A DNA stretch of 57,754 nt from Rhodoferax sp. (GTDB lineage Bacteria > Pseudomonadota > Gammaproteobacteria > Burkholderiales > Burkholderiaceae_C), in assembly GCF_025354435.1 (NCBI RefSeq), contig NZ_JANXMU010000051.1, positions 1-57,754 on the forward strand, written 5' to 3'. Below are positions 24,363 to 33,677 of the stretch, piece after piece; the stretch's first letter is position 1; every line of letters starts with the position of its first letter. Below the pieces are notes generated by a model, which saw only the letters and a program-made list of their open reading frames with translations, did not search any database and was not told where the DNA came from. The translations under genes were made by a program, and so were the position numbers.

Positions 24363-25020
24363 GTATTAATAGAACCATTAGAAGAATAGCCAAACACAAA
24401 GTCCGTTGGGATTCAGTGGATTTTTAGCTTACCCAATGTAGTTTTCAGGCCCCTTTCTTTGCAAAACAGGAAAGTCGCGGCCGCCATTCCATCTCGTACG
24501 GCTTTGTGCACCTGTTGGTACATACTTTTGCACGCCCTTGATTTGGGGTTAAGAGCTTTTTTTTGTAAATTGTTGATATAAAACAACAAATTAGTACAAA
24601 TACTTAGTTCAGCTAAGTAACTAAATTACTACAGTTCTTTTTGTCCGAAAGTGCTCCACAAACCGCATATAAAGCGAATTTTGTGAGTGAAAGAGGCGGG
24701 GATTTCTGCGTTCTCCTGTTTCGTCTTGTTTCTTTCAAGAACGTAAAAACTGTACGTACGATGAAATTTTTGTAACAAACTTACATAATCTTCAAAGAAA
24801 TTTACAGAGCGTTTACACAACCAGTCTGAAAGACCTTGTGGTGAGAAAGTAGGTGGCAGCGGGGATTGGTTTTGTGCCACGAAGGGCAAAAGCAAAGGGT
24901 GCAGTTCAGTAAGCCTGAATTTTCAGGATTTCGTGGCTGGGGGTTTCCTCCGGTCAACTTTAGCCACACCCAGTTGGGTGTTCAAAGTCGTTACTTAAAA
25001 GACCAACGGAGATAACAAAG

Positions 25021-26286
25021 ATGAAGTTCTTTACATTACGTGCCACCGTCGCCGCAGCGTCGTTGTTGGCGGCAGGTGGCCATGCTTTTGCCCAGGCGGC
25101 GAACGATGTGCCTGTGGATGCCACGCTGGAAAAGCAGATCACCCAGGTGGTCAAGAAGGTCACGGACGCCACGGGTCTGGAATTCACCGGCTACTTGCGC
25201 AGCGGTTTTTATTCGTCTGCCAATGGCCAGGCCAAAGGCCAGTACCAACTGGGCGGCAGCTTGAGCCACTACCGCTTGGGCAATGAAGGCGACAACTACT
25301 TTGAAGTCTTGATCGGCAAAAACTGGGATCTGGGCGGAGGCGTGAAGTGGGGTGTCCATTGGATGCCCAACTACTACAACGGCACCACCGGTACGCCGCA
25401 AATCTATTCTGACATCACCGGCCTGAGCTTTGCGCCGAACGTCAGCTTTTGGGCTGGTCAGCGTTTCCACCGTGTCCAGGACATCCACATCATCGACCAA
25501 TGGCTGATGCAGGATGGTGACAACTACGGTGCGGGTGCCGACGGTATTGATGTCGGTTTTGGCAAGCTGAACCTCGCGGTGTACAGCGATGGCAACTCTG
25601 ACAACAAAAACAACACCACCAACAATGCCCGCCGTGCCAACTTCCAGTGGCGCGATCTGCCGGTTAATCCCGGTGGCAAGCTGACCCTGACCGGCGGCAT
25701 TGTGAACGGTACGTTTGCCCAGGGCTCCAACGGTGGCGCATTGGGCCTGTTGCATAACCAAGCCGACTTCATTGTTCCGGGTCTGACCAACTCCTTCTTC
25801 TTGCAGGGATCGACTGGCCATGCGGACATTGATGGCAAGTTCTACAACCTGGACACTGCCGGTGTGCCTGCCCTGGGTGCCAAACAAAGCCGTATCATTG
25901 AATCCATCAATTGGCAAAGCGGTGTATTTGGTGGCCAGGCTCTGGTGGGTTATCAAACCATCAAGCCCGACAACGGCGTAACCACCAAAGACGTATCTTT
26001 GGGTGGACGTGTGTCCTACGGCGTGGCCAAGAACGTCAAGCTCTTGGGTGAACTGGGTCTGACCCAGCGCAAGATTGACGGGCAAGACAAACAAAACCTG
26101 ACCAAGGGTACGTTTGCCGTGGCCTTCTCGCCCAATACCGACTTCTGGACCCGTCCTGAGTTCCGTATCTACGCTACCCGTGCCAACTGGAACGATGCAG
26201 CCGCTGCTGCGGCACCCACCGGTGGTGCTCTCTTTGGCCGTACCAAGGCCACTACGGTTGGCGTGCAAGTGGAAGCTTGGTGGTAA
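25021..26286 (+). CDS. lamB: Maltoporin-family (LamB) carbohydrate porin
   Basis: The 421-residue protein has a signal peptide (1-24, ending HAFAQA), a short helical segment, then LamB hallmarks: FTGYLRSGF, HYRLGNEGDNYFEVLIGKNW, FWAGQRFHRVQDIHIIDQWLM (matching the AGKRFYxRHDVHMIDFYYW strand), DGIDVGFGKLNLAVYSD, NPGGKLTLTGGIV and the terminal aromatic EAWW. It forms a trimeric sugar channel in the outer membrane. No maltose transporter genes flank it. A clear terminator follows, so it is probably monocistronic. A GGAG site lies about 12 bases before the ATG. Confidence 0.88.
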   Translation: MKFFTLRATVAAASLLAAGGHAFAQAANDVPVDATLEKQITQVVKKVTDATGLEFTGYLRSGFYSSANGQAKGQYQLGGSLSHYRLGNEGDNYFEVLIGKNWDLGGGVKWGVHWMPNYYNGTTGTPQIYSDITGLSFAPNVSFWAGQRFHRVQDIHIIDQWLMQDGDNYGAGADGIDVGFGKLNLAVYSDGNSDNKNNTTNNARRANFQWRDLPVNPGGKLTLTGGIVNGTFAQGSNGGALGLLHNQADFIVPGLTNSFFLQGSTGHADIDGKFYNLDTAGVPALGAKQSRIIESINWQSGVFGGQALVGYQTIKPDNGVTTKDVSLGGRVSYGVAKNVKLLGELGLTQRKIDGQDKQNLTKGTFAVAFSPNTDFWTRPEFRIYATRANWNDAAAAAAPTGGALFGRTKATTVGVQVEAWW

Positions 26287-26315
26287 GCCCTTAGTTTTGT
26301 GAGAAGCTGAGTCGG

Positions 26316-26363
26316 GCCCAGGTGCATGCTGTTGGAATCAACGGTGTCCACCTGGGCTTTTTT
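26316..26363 (+). terminator. Rho-independent terminator after lamB-like gene
   Basis: GCCCAGGTG (26316-26324) pairs with CACCTGGGC (26349-26357) across a 24-base loop and is followed by TTTTTT. Confidence 0.8.
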
Positions 26364-26406
26364 GTGTGTGCCGGGACTGATGTAAGTCCCGAGTGAAATG
26401 GAACCT

Positions 26407-27240
26407 ATGAGAAAAGCCAAGCAATGGATCGCCACGGCGGTCTGCGCCGCAAGCCTGGTGGCTGCGTCCGGTGCCAATGCGGGTCTGTTCGATGGGCTGT
26501 TTGGTGGCGGTAAGGCCGGTGATGCCAGCCAGCCAGACCAGCGGACCGTCTGGAACATCCACGACTTCTCCAGCATCCAGCTGGTGGCACGCGAAGCCGG
26601 TGCCCCCGACAATCGGCATCCAGCGGTGATGGACACCAGAACCCTGCAGCAATTGCTGGAGTCGGTCCGTATTCCGGGTGCCAAGGTCCCTGTGGAGCTG
26701 GTGACGGGCTCCGAGGCCGAGCAACTTGCCGAACCCCTGTCGCAGGCCCTGGCCAGTGCTACGCCGGGCCAGGACGTGTTGCTGGTCAGCAGCGAGCGCC
26801 GCGTCCGTAACTCGATTGAACCTCCTACGGCAGTTACTGCCCGCATTTTTGTCAATGCCGAGGGTTTGCAACTTGTGGTGCGCGACGCGCGGTTCAATTT
26901 TTATGACAACTGGCGCGGTACCGGCGTGACGCCGACCTTCCGTTACGGTTCGCGCAATGGCGCGGGTTCTGCCCAGCTGCAAAGCGTGCTGGCGACCAGC
27001 CACCGTGCCGACTGGCTGACGTTCCCGCTCACTGCGGGCATGACATCGGCCATTGCCCCCACCCTGGTGAAAGCTGCCGCGCCTGTAGTCGCTGTGGCCC
27101 CAGTACCCGTTGTGCGCAACGCGTCTTTCTTTGATGCACAAGAACTGCGCCTGCAGAAACTGAAAAGCCTGCGCGAAAAAGACCTGATCACCGACCAGGA
27201 ATACCAGCAAAAGCGCCAGGAAATCCTGAAAGACATGTGA
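26407..27240 (+). CDS. Exported SHOCT-domain protein
   Basis: A 277-residue protein with a signal peptide ending near GANAG, then a Gly/Phe-rich LFDGLFGGG stretch, a globular middle region (residues 35-190) that I do not recognise, a hydrophobic Ala/Val/Pro linker, and a C-terminal SHOCT motif (ELRLQKLKSLREKDLITDQEYQQKRQEIL), a short oligomerisation helix hairpin. An ATG three codons earlier, at 26398, is an alternative start and neither has a strong ribosome site. It follows the lamB-like gene after a terminator. A MalM-like role was considered because of position, but I see no supporting motif. Confidence 0.75.
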   Translation: MRKAKQWIATAVCAASLVAASGANAGLFDGLFGGGKAGDASQPDQRTVWNIHDFSSIQLVAREAGAPDNRHPAVMDTRTLQQLLESVRIPGAKVPVELVTGSEAEQLAEPLSQALASATPGQDVLLVSSERRVRNSIEPPTAVTARIFVNAEGLQLVVRDARFNFYDNWRGTGVTPTFRYGSRNGAGSAQLQSVLATSHRADWLTFPLTAGMTSAIAPTLVKAAAPVVAVAPVPVVRNASFFDAQELRLQKLKSLREKDLITDQEYQQKRQEILKDM

Positions 27241-27247
27241 ACCTGAC

Positions 27248-27306
27248 TGCTATTTTTTATATAGCTACTAGTGCAGGTGGAACATGCGCTAGCAGCCTAA
27301 AAAGCA
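27248..27306. repeat. Intergenic repeat family A copy
   Basis: TGCTATTTTTTATATAGCTACTAGTGCAGGTGG then AACATGCGCTAGCAGCC, one of the fullest copies; ACTAGTGC pairs imperfectly with GCGCTAGC. It sits between convergent genes. Confidence 0.65.
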
Positions 27307-27319
27307 ATAGAAGTCCAGG

Positions 27320-27595
27320 TTAAATGGATTCAGGTTGGGTCGCGATTTCCAGTTGCGTCAGGTAGTGCATGGCGTGAAGGTTGCTGCTGCCACACATGTC
27401 TTGCGCGGGCTGCAGCTGGCCGCATACCGCCGGGCGCTCTGGCTGGCCAAAAATACGGCACAGGTTGGTCGCGTCGAGTTGCACGCAGCGCACCCCGGCC
27501 GGTTTGCTGATGCCATTGACTACCGGCATGCCGGGGATGGGCGAGCTGATGCTGGGGGCAATGCAGCAGGCACCGCAGCCTAGTCTGCATTCCAT
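27320..27595 (-). CDS. YkgJ-family cysteine-cluster protein
   Basis: A 91-residue protein with eight cysteines in the YkgJ/Fe-S or zinc cluster pattern: MECRLGCGACC at the N-terminus, then GVRCVQLD, NLCRIF, PAVCGQL and DMCGSS. The typical pattern CxxCGxCC...C...RP..C is present. The role of this family is unclear; it is thought to bind Zn or an Fe-S cluster. It is 54 bases downstream of the FMN reductase gene, possibly co-transcribed, though a family A-like sequence lies between. Confidence 0.85.
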   Translation of the reverse strand: MECRLGCGACCIAPSISSPIPGMPVVNGISKPAGVRCVQLDATNLCRIFGQPERPAVCGQLQPAQDMCGSSNLHAMHYLTQLEIATQPESI

Positions 27596-27603
27596 GGGGT
27601 TAC

Positions 27604-27655
27604 TCTATATTTGATAGCCGCTTGTGCTGATTGGACCAGCGCAAGAAGCTTATTC
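27604..27655. repeat. Intergenic repeat family A variant
   Basis: TGATAGCCGCTTGTGCTGATTGG ACCAGCGCAAG: a variant in which the arms are TGTGCTG/CAGCGCA; compare the variant near 55165-55215. Confidence 0.35.
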
Positions 27656-28231
27656 GGCTTGAAACTTACGGGCGGCCCACAGGACCTGGTCGATCACGGC
27701 TTGCACGCTGGCGCGATGGGCTTCCTGCTTTAAATTGCCGTCTTCGGCAAACGCATCGAACGCCCGGCCCAGCGCGAATTGCTTGGGGGCCACCCAGCAT
27801 TGCATATTGGCCATCAGCGGCGACAGGTGGGTTAGCGAGCGCAAACCCCCCAGCCCGCCCGGCGAGGCGCTCAACAGGCCCAACACCTTGCCAGTGAAGG
27901 AGCGGAAACCGTCTTTCCACACCGGGTCGGTCTTGACAGGACTGGAGGCCCAGTCGATGGTGTTCTTCAGCAGCGCGGGATAGCTGCCGTTGTACTCAGG
28001 CGCGCAAATGATCCAGGCCGGGTGCGCGAACATGATTTCTTTCAGGCGCAGCACGTCGGCGGGCGTGCCCTCGGCCTCCAGGTCGGCGTTGTACATGGGG
28101 ATGTCGAAGTCGGCCAGCTCGATGTGGGTGACCTCGGCACCCGCTGTCGTGGCGATGCGGGCGGTGGCCTGGGCCAGTTGGCGGTTGTACGACTGTTTGC
28201 GGGTGCTGCCCGCGAATAGGAGTGTTTTCAT
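27650..28231 (-). CDS. NADPH-dependent FMN reductase
   Basis: The 193-residue flavodoxin-fold protein has the FMN phosphate loop GSTRKQSYNRQLA (residues 8-20), APEYNGSYPALLKNTIDWAS (flavin/quinone site) and LLSASPGGLGGLRSL (isoalloxazine loop), the standard order in NAD(P)H:FMN/quinone/chromate reductases. Its ATG overlaps the stop of the yjjJ-like gene (ATGA), so the two are translated together. Confidence 0.92.
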   Translation of the reverse strand: MKTLLFAGSTRKQSYNRQLAQATARIATTAGAEVTHIELADFDIPMYNADLEAEGTPADVLRLKEIMFAHPAWIICAPEYNGSYPALLKNTIDWASSPVKTDPVWKDGFRSFTGKVLGLLSASPGGLGGLRSLTHLSPLMANMQCWVAPKQFALGRAFDAFAEDGNLKQEAHRASVQAVIDQVLWAARKFQAE

Positions 28232-29532
28232 ACAGCAGATTGCACCATAGTTCGGGCCAAACCCTGCAACGCCGGGCTGACCTGCGGGTGCTCGGCCAGC
28301 AGCGACCAGAACTGCTGGGCAGCGGCCATGGCGTTAGCATTGGCCCAAAAGCCATCGGTGGCAAACGCGGCGTAGTCCAGAGCGCCGGTCTGGGCATCGG
28401 GCTGGTAGCGCATGGGCAGCATGCCGTAGACCGGGGCCAGGGCGAAGCGGCCTTTGGCGATGTCTTTCAAGCTATCGCCAAGGGCCAACAGGCCCAGGTT
28501 GCCGGCATGCATAGCGGTATTGCCGACCAAGCGGCCAAATTGCAGCCGGAACAGCGCCTGCAGCGCATCGTCTGCCGACAGCCGCCCTTGCCGCGCCAAC
28601 GCATCGCAGGTGGCGGCCCAGTGCTGGTAGCCGCCGGGCACAAAGGCCGCGTGCGCCGCACCCACCGAAACCACATGCTGGCGGCCCGCGCTGCCGATGC
28701 GGTCAAACCTTTGGCTGACCAAATAAGTGCGGTTGTGGCTGTGCACCACCTCGCAGGCCGCCACCTGCTGGCCGTAGCTTTGCAGTACCTGCAGACACAG
28801 GGCTTCGGCATGCAGCAGGTCGTGCCAGCGCTCGCCAAACGGCGTGCCACGCGGGGGCGAGAACTTCACCAGCACCGGTGTGCCGAGGTGGTTGGTGGCC
28901 AAAAATTTGGGTTGACCGCCCGCTATGGACGAGCCCGCAGGCAAGGTATGGGCGATGCTGTGGGCCAGCGCGTCCAGCGCCAGGCCCAGGTCGGGCCCGG
29001 GTGGGGGCAGGGCAGGCAAAGCGGTGGCTGCGTGCAGGTGCCCCAGCACCAGGGCCCCTGGCGCGTCGTGTAAATGCAAGGCGGCGGTCAGCGTGGCCTG
29101 CAGGTCCCAGTGGTCGGGGTTGCCGGGCACGCCGTAGCCCGTCAGGCTCTGCGCCAGCAGGCGGCCTAAAAACCCCTGCGCTTGCAGTGGCAACAGGTAC
29201 CACGGCAAGCCGGTGGTGGACAGCACGTCCAGCCCAGGTGCCTCGATATGGATATGGTCCCGGGCCAGCAGGCTCAAATGCCCCAAGGGTTGGGCCCGGC
29301 CTGCGCTGTCCACCCGCCACAGCGGTTGCTGTGCGGCACTGCCTGCAATCGGCTGAGGTAGAGCGTAGCGGGCGCTTTTGCCCTGGCCTAGGGTGAGCAC
29401 CTGGCCCGGTAACTGGCCCAGCAGGCGCGACACCGTGGACTGGCTTTTGCCCAAGGCCTTCTGGAGATCCGCCGAGCGGGACGCGCCATGGCTTTGCAAA
29501 TGCAATAAAAGTGCTTCGGTATCGGCTGACAT
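28228..29532 (-). CDS. yjjJ: YjjJ/HipA-like protein, probable pseudokinase
   Basis: The 434-residue protein has the YjjJ layout: an N-terminal winged helix (ADLQKALGKSQSTVSRLL), a HipA N-terminal subdomain, then the HipA kinase fold with SSIAGGQPKFLA, ATP-site LVKFSP (Lys223), hinge RFDR and LVGN. Two residues central to catalysis are replaced. The GNTDxHxxN loop reads GNTAMHAGN (Ala340), and the metal-binding YD motif reads VYGMLPM (Gly370). In HipA these are Asp309 and Asp332. A toxin-like Ser/Thr kinase is therefore expected to be inactive and may act as a DNA-binding or scaffold protein. The ATG at 29532 is favoured over a frame 13 codons longer. Overlaps the FMN reductase start. Confidence 0.82.
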   Translation of the reverse strand: MSADTEALLLHLQSHGASRSADLQKALGKSQSTVSRLLGQLPGQVLTLGQGKSARYALPQPIAGSAAQQPLWRVDSAGRAQPLGHLSLLARDHIHIEAPGLDVLSTTGLPWYLLPLQAQGFLGRLLAQSLTGYGVPGNPDHWDLQATLTAALHLHDAPGALVLGHLHAATALPALPPPGPDLGLALDALAHSIAHTLPAGSSIAGGQPKFLATNHLGTPVLVKFSPPRGTPFGERWHDLLHAEALCLQVLQSYGQQVAACEVVHSHNRTYLVSQRFDRIGSAGRQHVVSVGAAHAAFVPGGYQHWAATCDALARQGRLSADDALQALFRLQFGRLVGNTAMHAGNLGLLALGDSLKDIAKGRFALAPVYGMLPMRYQPDAQTGALDYAAFATDGFWANANAMAAAQQFWSLLAEHPQVSPALQGLARTMVQSAV

Positions 29533-29586
29533 GATAAATAAAAAAATCGTATGAATTATCTTTTTAATCAACAGGTTACACGTATT

Positions 29587-30546
29587 TTAACTACCAAGTA
29601 AATAGTATTTGATAGGATAAACAGGATTGTCACGCCCTTGCCGGTAGCCCTTGGGCGTCTGCCCGTACTGCGCCCTAAAGCTATGGATAAAGTAGCTGGG
29701 GTTGGCGTAACCGCAGGCCCAGGCCACCTCTTTCACCGCCAGCGCGCTCTCGGCCAGCAGGCGGGCGGCGCGGGCCATGCGCATGCGGTTGATGTAGGCC
29801 ACCAGGGCTTCCTGCGTCTGTTGGCGGAACAGGTGTGACAAATAGTCTGCCGTGCAGCCGCATTGCTGGGCCAGGCCGCGCACGCTCAAATCCGCATCGC
29901 CCAGTTGGTTTTGCACCAGTACCCGCACCTTGGTGACCCAGGCGGATTCGGGGGCGGTGTGCGGGTCGATATCGGCCAGCGCGCGCAGCACCCCGGCAGT
30001 GGCTGCGGCCACCAGGGCGCGGATTTGCAGCGTGGCCCATTCGGGCTGCATGTTCTGGCCCAGCCGGGCCGCGTCGGCCAGCCAGTCGTGGATGTGGCGG
30101 GCCTGCGGGTGTTGGCGCATCTCTAGGTGGCGTATGCCGGGCTTGCCGGTGTGGATTTCTTGCGCCAGATGGCAGGTGAGGGCGTGGGCCTCGGCGTAGA
30201 CCACCAGGTTGGCAAACGGCTGGGCGGGCGCGGCGCGCACCTGCTCGGCATGCAGCAACTGCGGCGGCATCAGCAGCGCCTCACCGGGGCCCAGGGTCAG
30301 CGTGCCGTGCGGCAGGCAAAAGTCGGTCCAGCCGCCGGTTTGCAGGAACAGCTCGGGGCCGACGTGGAAGTGGCCCTCGCCGCGCTCCACTGGGGCCCCC
30401 CCGGGCAGGTGCACCACCAGGCTGCCCACCATGGCGCGCCTTAAGAAGTCGCCCAGGTGCTGGCGCATGGCCACTGCGTCCTGTGCCGCAGATGCTGCCG
30501 GGGCGGCGGCATACAGGGGCGAGTCGACTTGCAGTCTATGTTCCAT
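29587..30546 (-). CDS. AraC-family transcriptional regulator
   Basis: The 319-residue protein has an N-terminal cupin-like sensor domain ([30 protein letters not shown]) and a C-terminal AraC double helix-turn-helix ([25 protein letters not shown], then [33 protein letters not shown]). It is divergent from the ThuA-Gfo/Idh/MocA pair with 111 bases between, so it is the likely activator of those genes, responding to a sugar or derivative. Confidence 0.92.
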   Translation of the reverse strand: MEHRLQVDSPLYAAAPAASAAQDAVAMRQHLGDFLRRAMVGSLVVHLPGGAPVERGEGHFHVGPELFLQTGGWTDFCLPHGTLTLGPGEALLMPPQLLHAEQVRAAPAQPFANLVVYAEAHALTCHLAQEIHTGKPGIRHLEMRQHPQARHIHDWLADAARLGQNMQPEWATLQIRALVAAATAGVLRALADIDPHTAPESAWVTKVRVLVQNQLGDADLSVRGLAQQCGCTADYLSHLFRQQTQEALVAYINRMRMARAARLLAESALAVKEVAWACGYANPSYFIHSFRAQYGQTPKGYRQGRDNPVYPIKYYLLGS

Positions 30547-30657
30547 GTTTTTTGCTATTCATTGCGGATTTTTGGCAGCATTTTGGCTGGCAGCAGGGTG
30601 CTGGCAGGCTTAGAGTCTAGGCCACACAACCCATTACCCCACGCCAGGAGCACCCTA

Positions 30658-31461
30658 GTGAAAACCCGTATTTCTGTTATTGTCTGGAACGAATTCCGCC
30701 ACGAACGCGAAAACGCCGCCGTCGGTGCTATCTATCCCGAAGGTCTGCACACCACCATTGCCAACGCACTGGCCGCCACCCCCGGCCTGAACCCCGGTGC
30801 CCTGCCGCTGGACACCAGTACCGCCACGCTGGATGAGGCCGAGCACGGCCTGAGCGAAGCCCGCCTGGCCAGCTGTGACGTGCTGATTTGGTGGGGCCAC
30901 AAGGTGCACAATCTGGTGGACGATGCGGTGGTCGACCAGGTGCAAAAGCGCGTGCTGGAAGGCATGGGTTTGATCGTGCTGCATTCCGGCCATTTCAGCA
31001 AAATCTTCCGCCGCATGATGGGCACCAACTGCTCGCTGAAATGGCGCGAGGCGCACGAAAAAGAACGTCTGTGGGTGGTCGAACCCTCGCACCCTATCGC
31101 CGCCGGTCTGGGCGAATATTTCGAGTTGCCCAATGAAGAGATGTACGGCGAGCGCTTCGACATTCCGCAGCCCGACAGCACGGTGTTCATCTCGTGGTTC
31201 GAGGGTGGCGAGGTGTTCCGCTCCGGCTGCTGCTGGGAGCGCGGCCATGGCCGCATCTTCTACTTCCGCCCTGGCCACGAGGCCTACCCCACCTACCACG
31301 ACAAAAACGTGCAGCGCGTGATCGCCAACGCCGTGCAGTGGGCCGCGCCCCGCGTCAACATCGTGGACGTGTGCCCTAATGCTGCGCCGCTGGAGACCAT
31401 CAGCCCCAAAGCCGGTTTCACCAACGTCGGCATCACCCAGACCAAGGCGGATTTGGTATGA
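30658..31461 (+). CDS. ThuA-domain sugar-utilisation protein
   Basis: A 267-residue ThuA-like protein (class I glutamine-amidotransferase-like fold): [97 protein letters not shown]. ThuA, with its partner ThuB, is linked to trehalose/sucrose use via 3-keto derivatives in rhizobia. The GTG at 30658 has CAGGAG upstream. It overlaps the following oxidoreductase gene by 4 bases. Confidence 0.9.
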   Translation: MKTRISVIVWNEFRHERENAAVGAIYPEGLHTTIANALAATPGLNPGALPLDTSTATLDEAEHGLSEARLASCDVLIWWGHKVHNLVDDAVVDQVQKRVLEGMGLIVLHSGHFSKIFRRMMGTNCSLKWREAHEKERLWVVEPSHPIAAGLGEYFELPNEEMYGERFDIPQPDSTVFISWFEGGEVFRSGCCWERGHGRIFYFRPGHEAYPTYHDKNVQRVIANAVQWAAPRVNIVDVCPNAAPLETISPKAGFTNVGITQTKADLV

Positions 31462-32525
31462 GCGAAACCATGAAAAAACTGCGTGTTGGCGTGATCGGTC
31501 TGGGCATGGGCCGCGCCCACATCAAAGGCTGGCAAGAGCACCCGAACGTGGAAGTGGTGGCCTTGGCTGACCCCGACGCGGCACGCTTGACCAAGGTGGG
31601 TGACGAGTTCAGCGTGGCAGGCCGTTATGCCTCTGCCGAAGAAATGCTGGCGACCGAGCGGCTGGACGTGGTCAGCGTCTGCACCCCCAATAAGTTTCAC
31701 ATGGAACTGACCTTGGCCGCGCTGGCCGCAGGCTGCCACGTGCTGTGCGAAAAGCCCATGGCCATGAACGCCCAAGAGAGCCGCCAGATGCTGGAAGCCG
31801 CCAAAGACGCGGGCAAGCGGCTGATGATCAACTTCTCGTACCGCTTCAGCGCCGCATCCCGGGCCCTGAAGGCCCAGGTGGATGCCGGCTTGTTTGGCGA
31901 CTTCTACTTTGGTCGCAGCGTCTGGCACCGCCGCCGTGGTATGCCTGGCTTTGGTGGCTGGTTTGGCACCAAGGCGCTGGCCGGGGGCGGCCCGTTGATC
32001 GACCTGGGTGTGCACCGCCTGGACCTGGCCCTGTGGCTGATGGGCTACCCGCAACCCACCTGGGTGATGGGCAGCACCTACAACCCCATCGCCAGCGGCC
32101 TGGCCCAGAAGGCCGGCAAGACCTTTGATGTGGAAGACCTGGCTGCTGGGTTCATCCGCTTCGATACCGGTGCTACGTTGGCCCTGGAGGCCTCCTGGGC
32201 CGCCAACATCCAGGAGGCTGAGCTGATGGAAACCCGGCTGCTGGGCACCAAGGCTGGGCTGCTGCAAAAGAATCTGGGCGGTGGCTACACCTTCGACGCG
32301 CAGGTGTTCACCGAAGTCAACGGTGCGCCGGTGGACATGCACCTGTGCCCGCCCACCTTAGAGGCCCAATCGGCCATGTTCGATTACGCCGAGGCCATCC
32401 TCACCGGCACGCCGCACCCGGCGGGCGGCGACGAGGGGCTGGTGGTAATGCAAATTCTGGACGCGCTGTACGAGAGTGCGCGCACGGGCAAGCCGGTGCA
32501 GATCCACCCTGGCGCTGGCCAATAG
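31458..32525 (+). CDS. Gfo/Idh/MocA-family oxidoreductase
   Basis: The 355-residue NAD(P)-dependent dehydrogenase has the N-terminal Rossmann motif [30 protein letters not shown], the catalytic CEKPMAMN motif (EKP Lys), and [24 protein letters not shown] with the catalytic Asp/His pair. Together with ThuA it probably oxidises or isomerises a sugar or inositol-like compound. The ATGA overlap with thuA shows translational coupling. Alternative start codons within the first few codons cannot be excluded. Confidence 0.93.
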   Translation: MSETMKKLRVGVIGLGMGRAHIKGWQEHPNVEVVALADPDAARLTKVGDEFSVAGRYASAEEMLATERLDVVSVCTPNKFHMELTLAALAAGCHVLCEKPMAMNAQESRQMLEAAKDAGKRLMINFSYRFSAASRALKAQVDAGLFGDFYFGRSVWHRRRGMPGFGGWFGTKALAGGGPLIDLGVHRLDLALWLMGYPQPTWVMGSTYNPIASGLAQKAGKTFDVEDLAAGFIRFDTGATLALEASWAANIQEAELMETRLLGTKAGLLQKNLGGGYTFDAQVFTEVNGAPVDMHLCPPTLEAQSAMFDYAEAILTGTPHPAGGDEGLVVMQILDALYESARTGKPVQIHPGAGQ

Positions 32526-32600
32526 CCTTGTTACACGGTGGTCATGGGATCGGCTTAACATGCGCCTTTATTTTGCCACACCCCCACAGGAGCACCTCCC

Positions 32601-33650
32601 ATGACCACCGCCCACGGCTACGCCGCTACCTCCCCCACGACCCCTCTGGCCCCCTTCAGCTTCGAACGCCGCACCCCTGGCGCACAGGACGTGGCGCTGG
32701 ATGTTTTGTACTGCGGGGTTTGCCATTCCGACCTGCACACGGCCCGCAACGAGTGGCAGAACACCGTGTACCCCAGCGTACCCGGCCATGAAATCGTCGG
32801 CCGCGTCACGGCGGTGGGCGATCTGGTCAGTAAATTCAAGGTGGGTGACCTGGTCGGTATTGGCTGCATGGTCGATAGCTGCCAGCACTGCGCACCCTGT
32901 GTCGAAGGCCTGGAGCAGTACTGCGACAACGGTTTTACCGGCACCTACAACGGCCCGGTGTTCCCCAACGGCACCAACACCTATGGCGGCTATTCCAACC
33001 ACATGGTGGTGCGCGAATCCTTCGTGCTGCGCATCTCCCACGGGCTGGACGACCTGGCCGCGGTAGCCCCGCTGTTGTGCGCGGGCATCACCACCTATTC
33101 GCCACTGCGCCAGTGGAAAGTGGGCCCCGGCCAGAAGGTCGGCATCGTTGGCCTGGGTGGCTTGGGCCATATGGGCGTGAAGATCGCTGCCGCCATGGGC
33201 GCGCACGTGGTGCTGTTCACCACCTCCGAGAGCAAGCGTGCAGATGCCTTGCGCCTGGGCGCCAAGGAAGTCGTGGTGTCCAAGAACGCCGACGAGATGG
33301 CCGCCCACGCCAACAGCTTTGACTTCATCCTCAACACCGTCGCCGCTGCGCACAACCTGGATGCCTTCTTGGGCCTGCTCAAGCTGGACGGCACCATGAC
33401 CCTGGTCGGCGCGCCAGAAACCCCGCACCCGTCCCCCAATGTGTTTGGCCTGATTTTCAAGCGCCGCCGCCTGGCCGGTTCGCTGATCGGCGGCATTGCA
33501 GAGACCCAGGAGATGCTGGACTTCTGCGCCCAGCACGGCATCGTGTCGGACATCGAAACCATCCCCATGGACCAGATTGAAACCGCCTACACCCGCATGC
33601 TGAAAAGCGATGTGAAGTACCGCTTCGTCATTGACATGGCCACGCTATAG
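32601..33650 (+). CDS. Zinc alcohol dehydrogenase (YahK/cinnamyl type)
   Basis: The 349-residue MDR-family enzyme has catalytic zinc ligands in CGVCHSDLH (Cys41), GHEIVGRV (His-Glu) and LLCAGIT, structural zinc cysteines in DSCQHCAPCVEGLEQYC, and the NADP-type nucleotide loop GIVGLGGLGHMGVK. It matches YahK/AdhC-type aldehyde reductases, which reduce aldehydes with NADPH. AGGAG precedes the ATG. It follows the Gfo gene by 75 bases and may be transcribed separately. Confidence 0.94.
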   Translation: MTTAHGYAATSPTTPLAPFSFERRTPGAQDVALDVLYCGVCHSDLHTARNEWQNTVYPSVPGHEIVGRVTAVGDLVSKFKVGDLVGIGCMVDSCQHCAPCVEGLEQYCDNGFTGTYNGPVFPNGTNTYGGYSNHMVVRESFVLRISHGLDDLAAVAPLLCAGITTYSPLRQWKVGPGQKVGIVGLGGLGHMGVKIAAAMGAHVVLFTTSESKRADALRLGAKEVVVSKNADEMAAHANSFDFILNTVAAAHNLDAFLGLLKLDGTMTLVGAPETPHPSPNVFGLIFKRRRLAGSLIGGIAETQEMLDFCAQHGIVSDIETIPMDQIETAYTRMLKSDVKYRFVIDMATL

Positions 33651-33677
33651 TTTTCAGGCCTTTTTTCAGGCATAAAA

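Larger units (their letters stand above)
24154..25020. other. Gene-free region with origin-like architecture
   Basis: No convincing gene lies in these 867 bases. The left half holds TGTGGATAG (24177-24185), an exact DnaA box TTATCCACA (24205-24213), TTACCCACA (24324-24332) and, 17 bases on, four TAC repeats ending in TAT at 24348-24362, which on the other strand read as four 3'-GAT-5' DnaA-trios. AT-rich DNA follows, with hairpins TTGTTG/CAACAA (about 24570-24590) and ACTTAG/CTAAGT (24602-24618). The right end is the maltoporin leader. Confidence 0.6.

Noticed and set aside
24629-24895. 88-codon minus-strand frame in the gene-free region
   Set aside because: No ribosome site, no recognisable motif and atypical AT-rich codon use; not enough to call a gene.
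26407-27240. MalM-like periplasmic protein, by position after the maltoporin-type gene
   Set aside because: A terminator separates the two genes and the only recognisable motif is SHOCT at the C-terminus.
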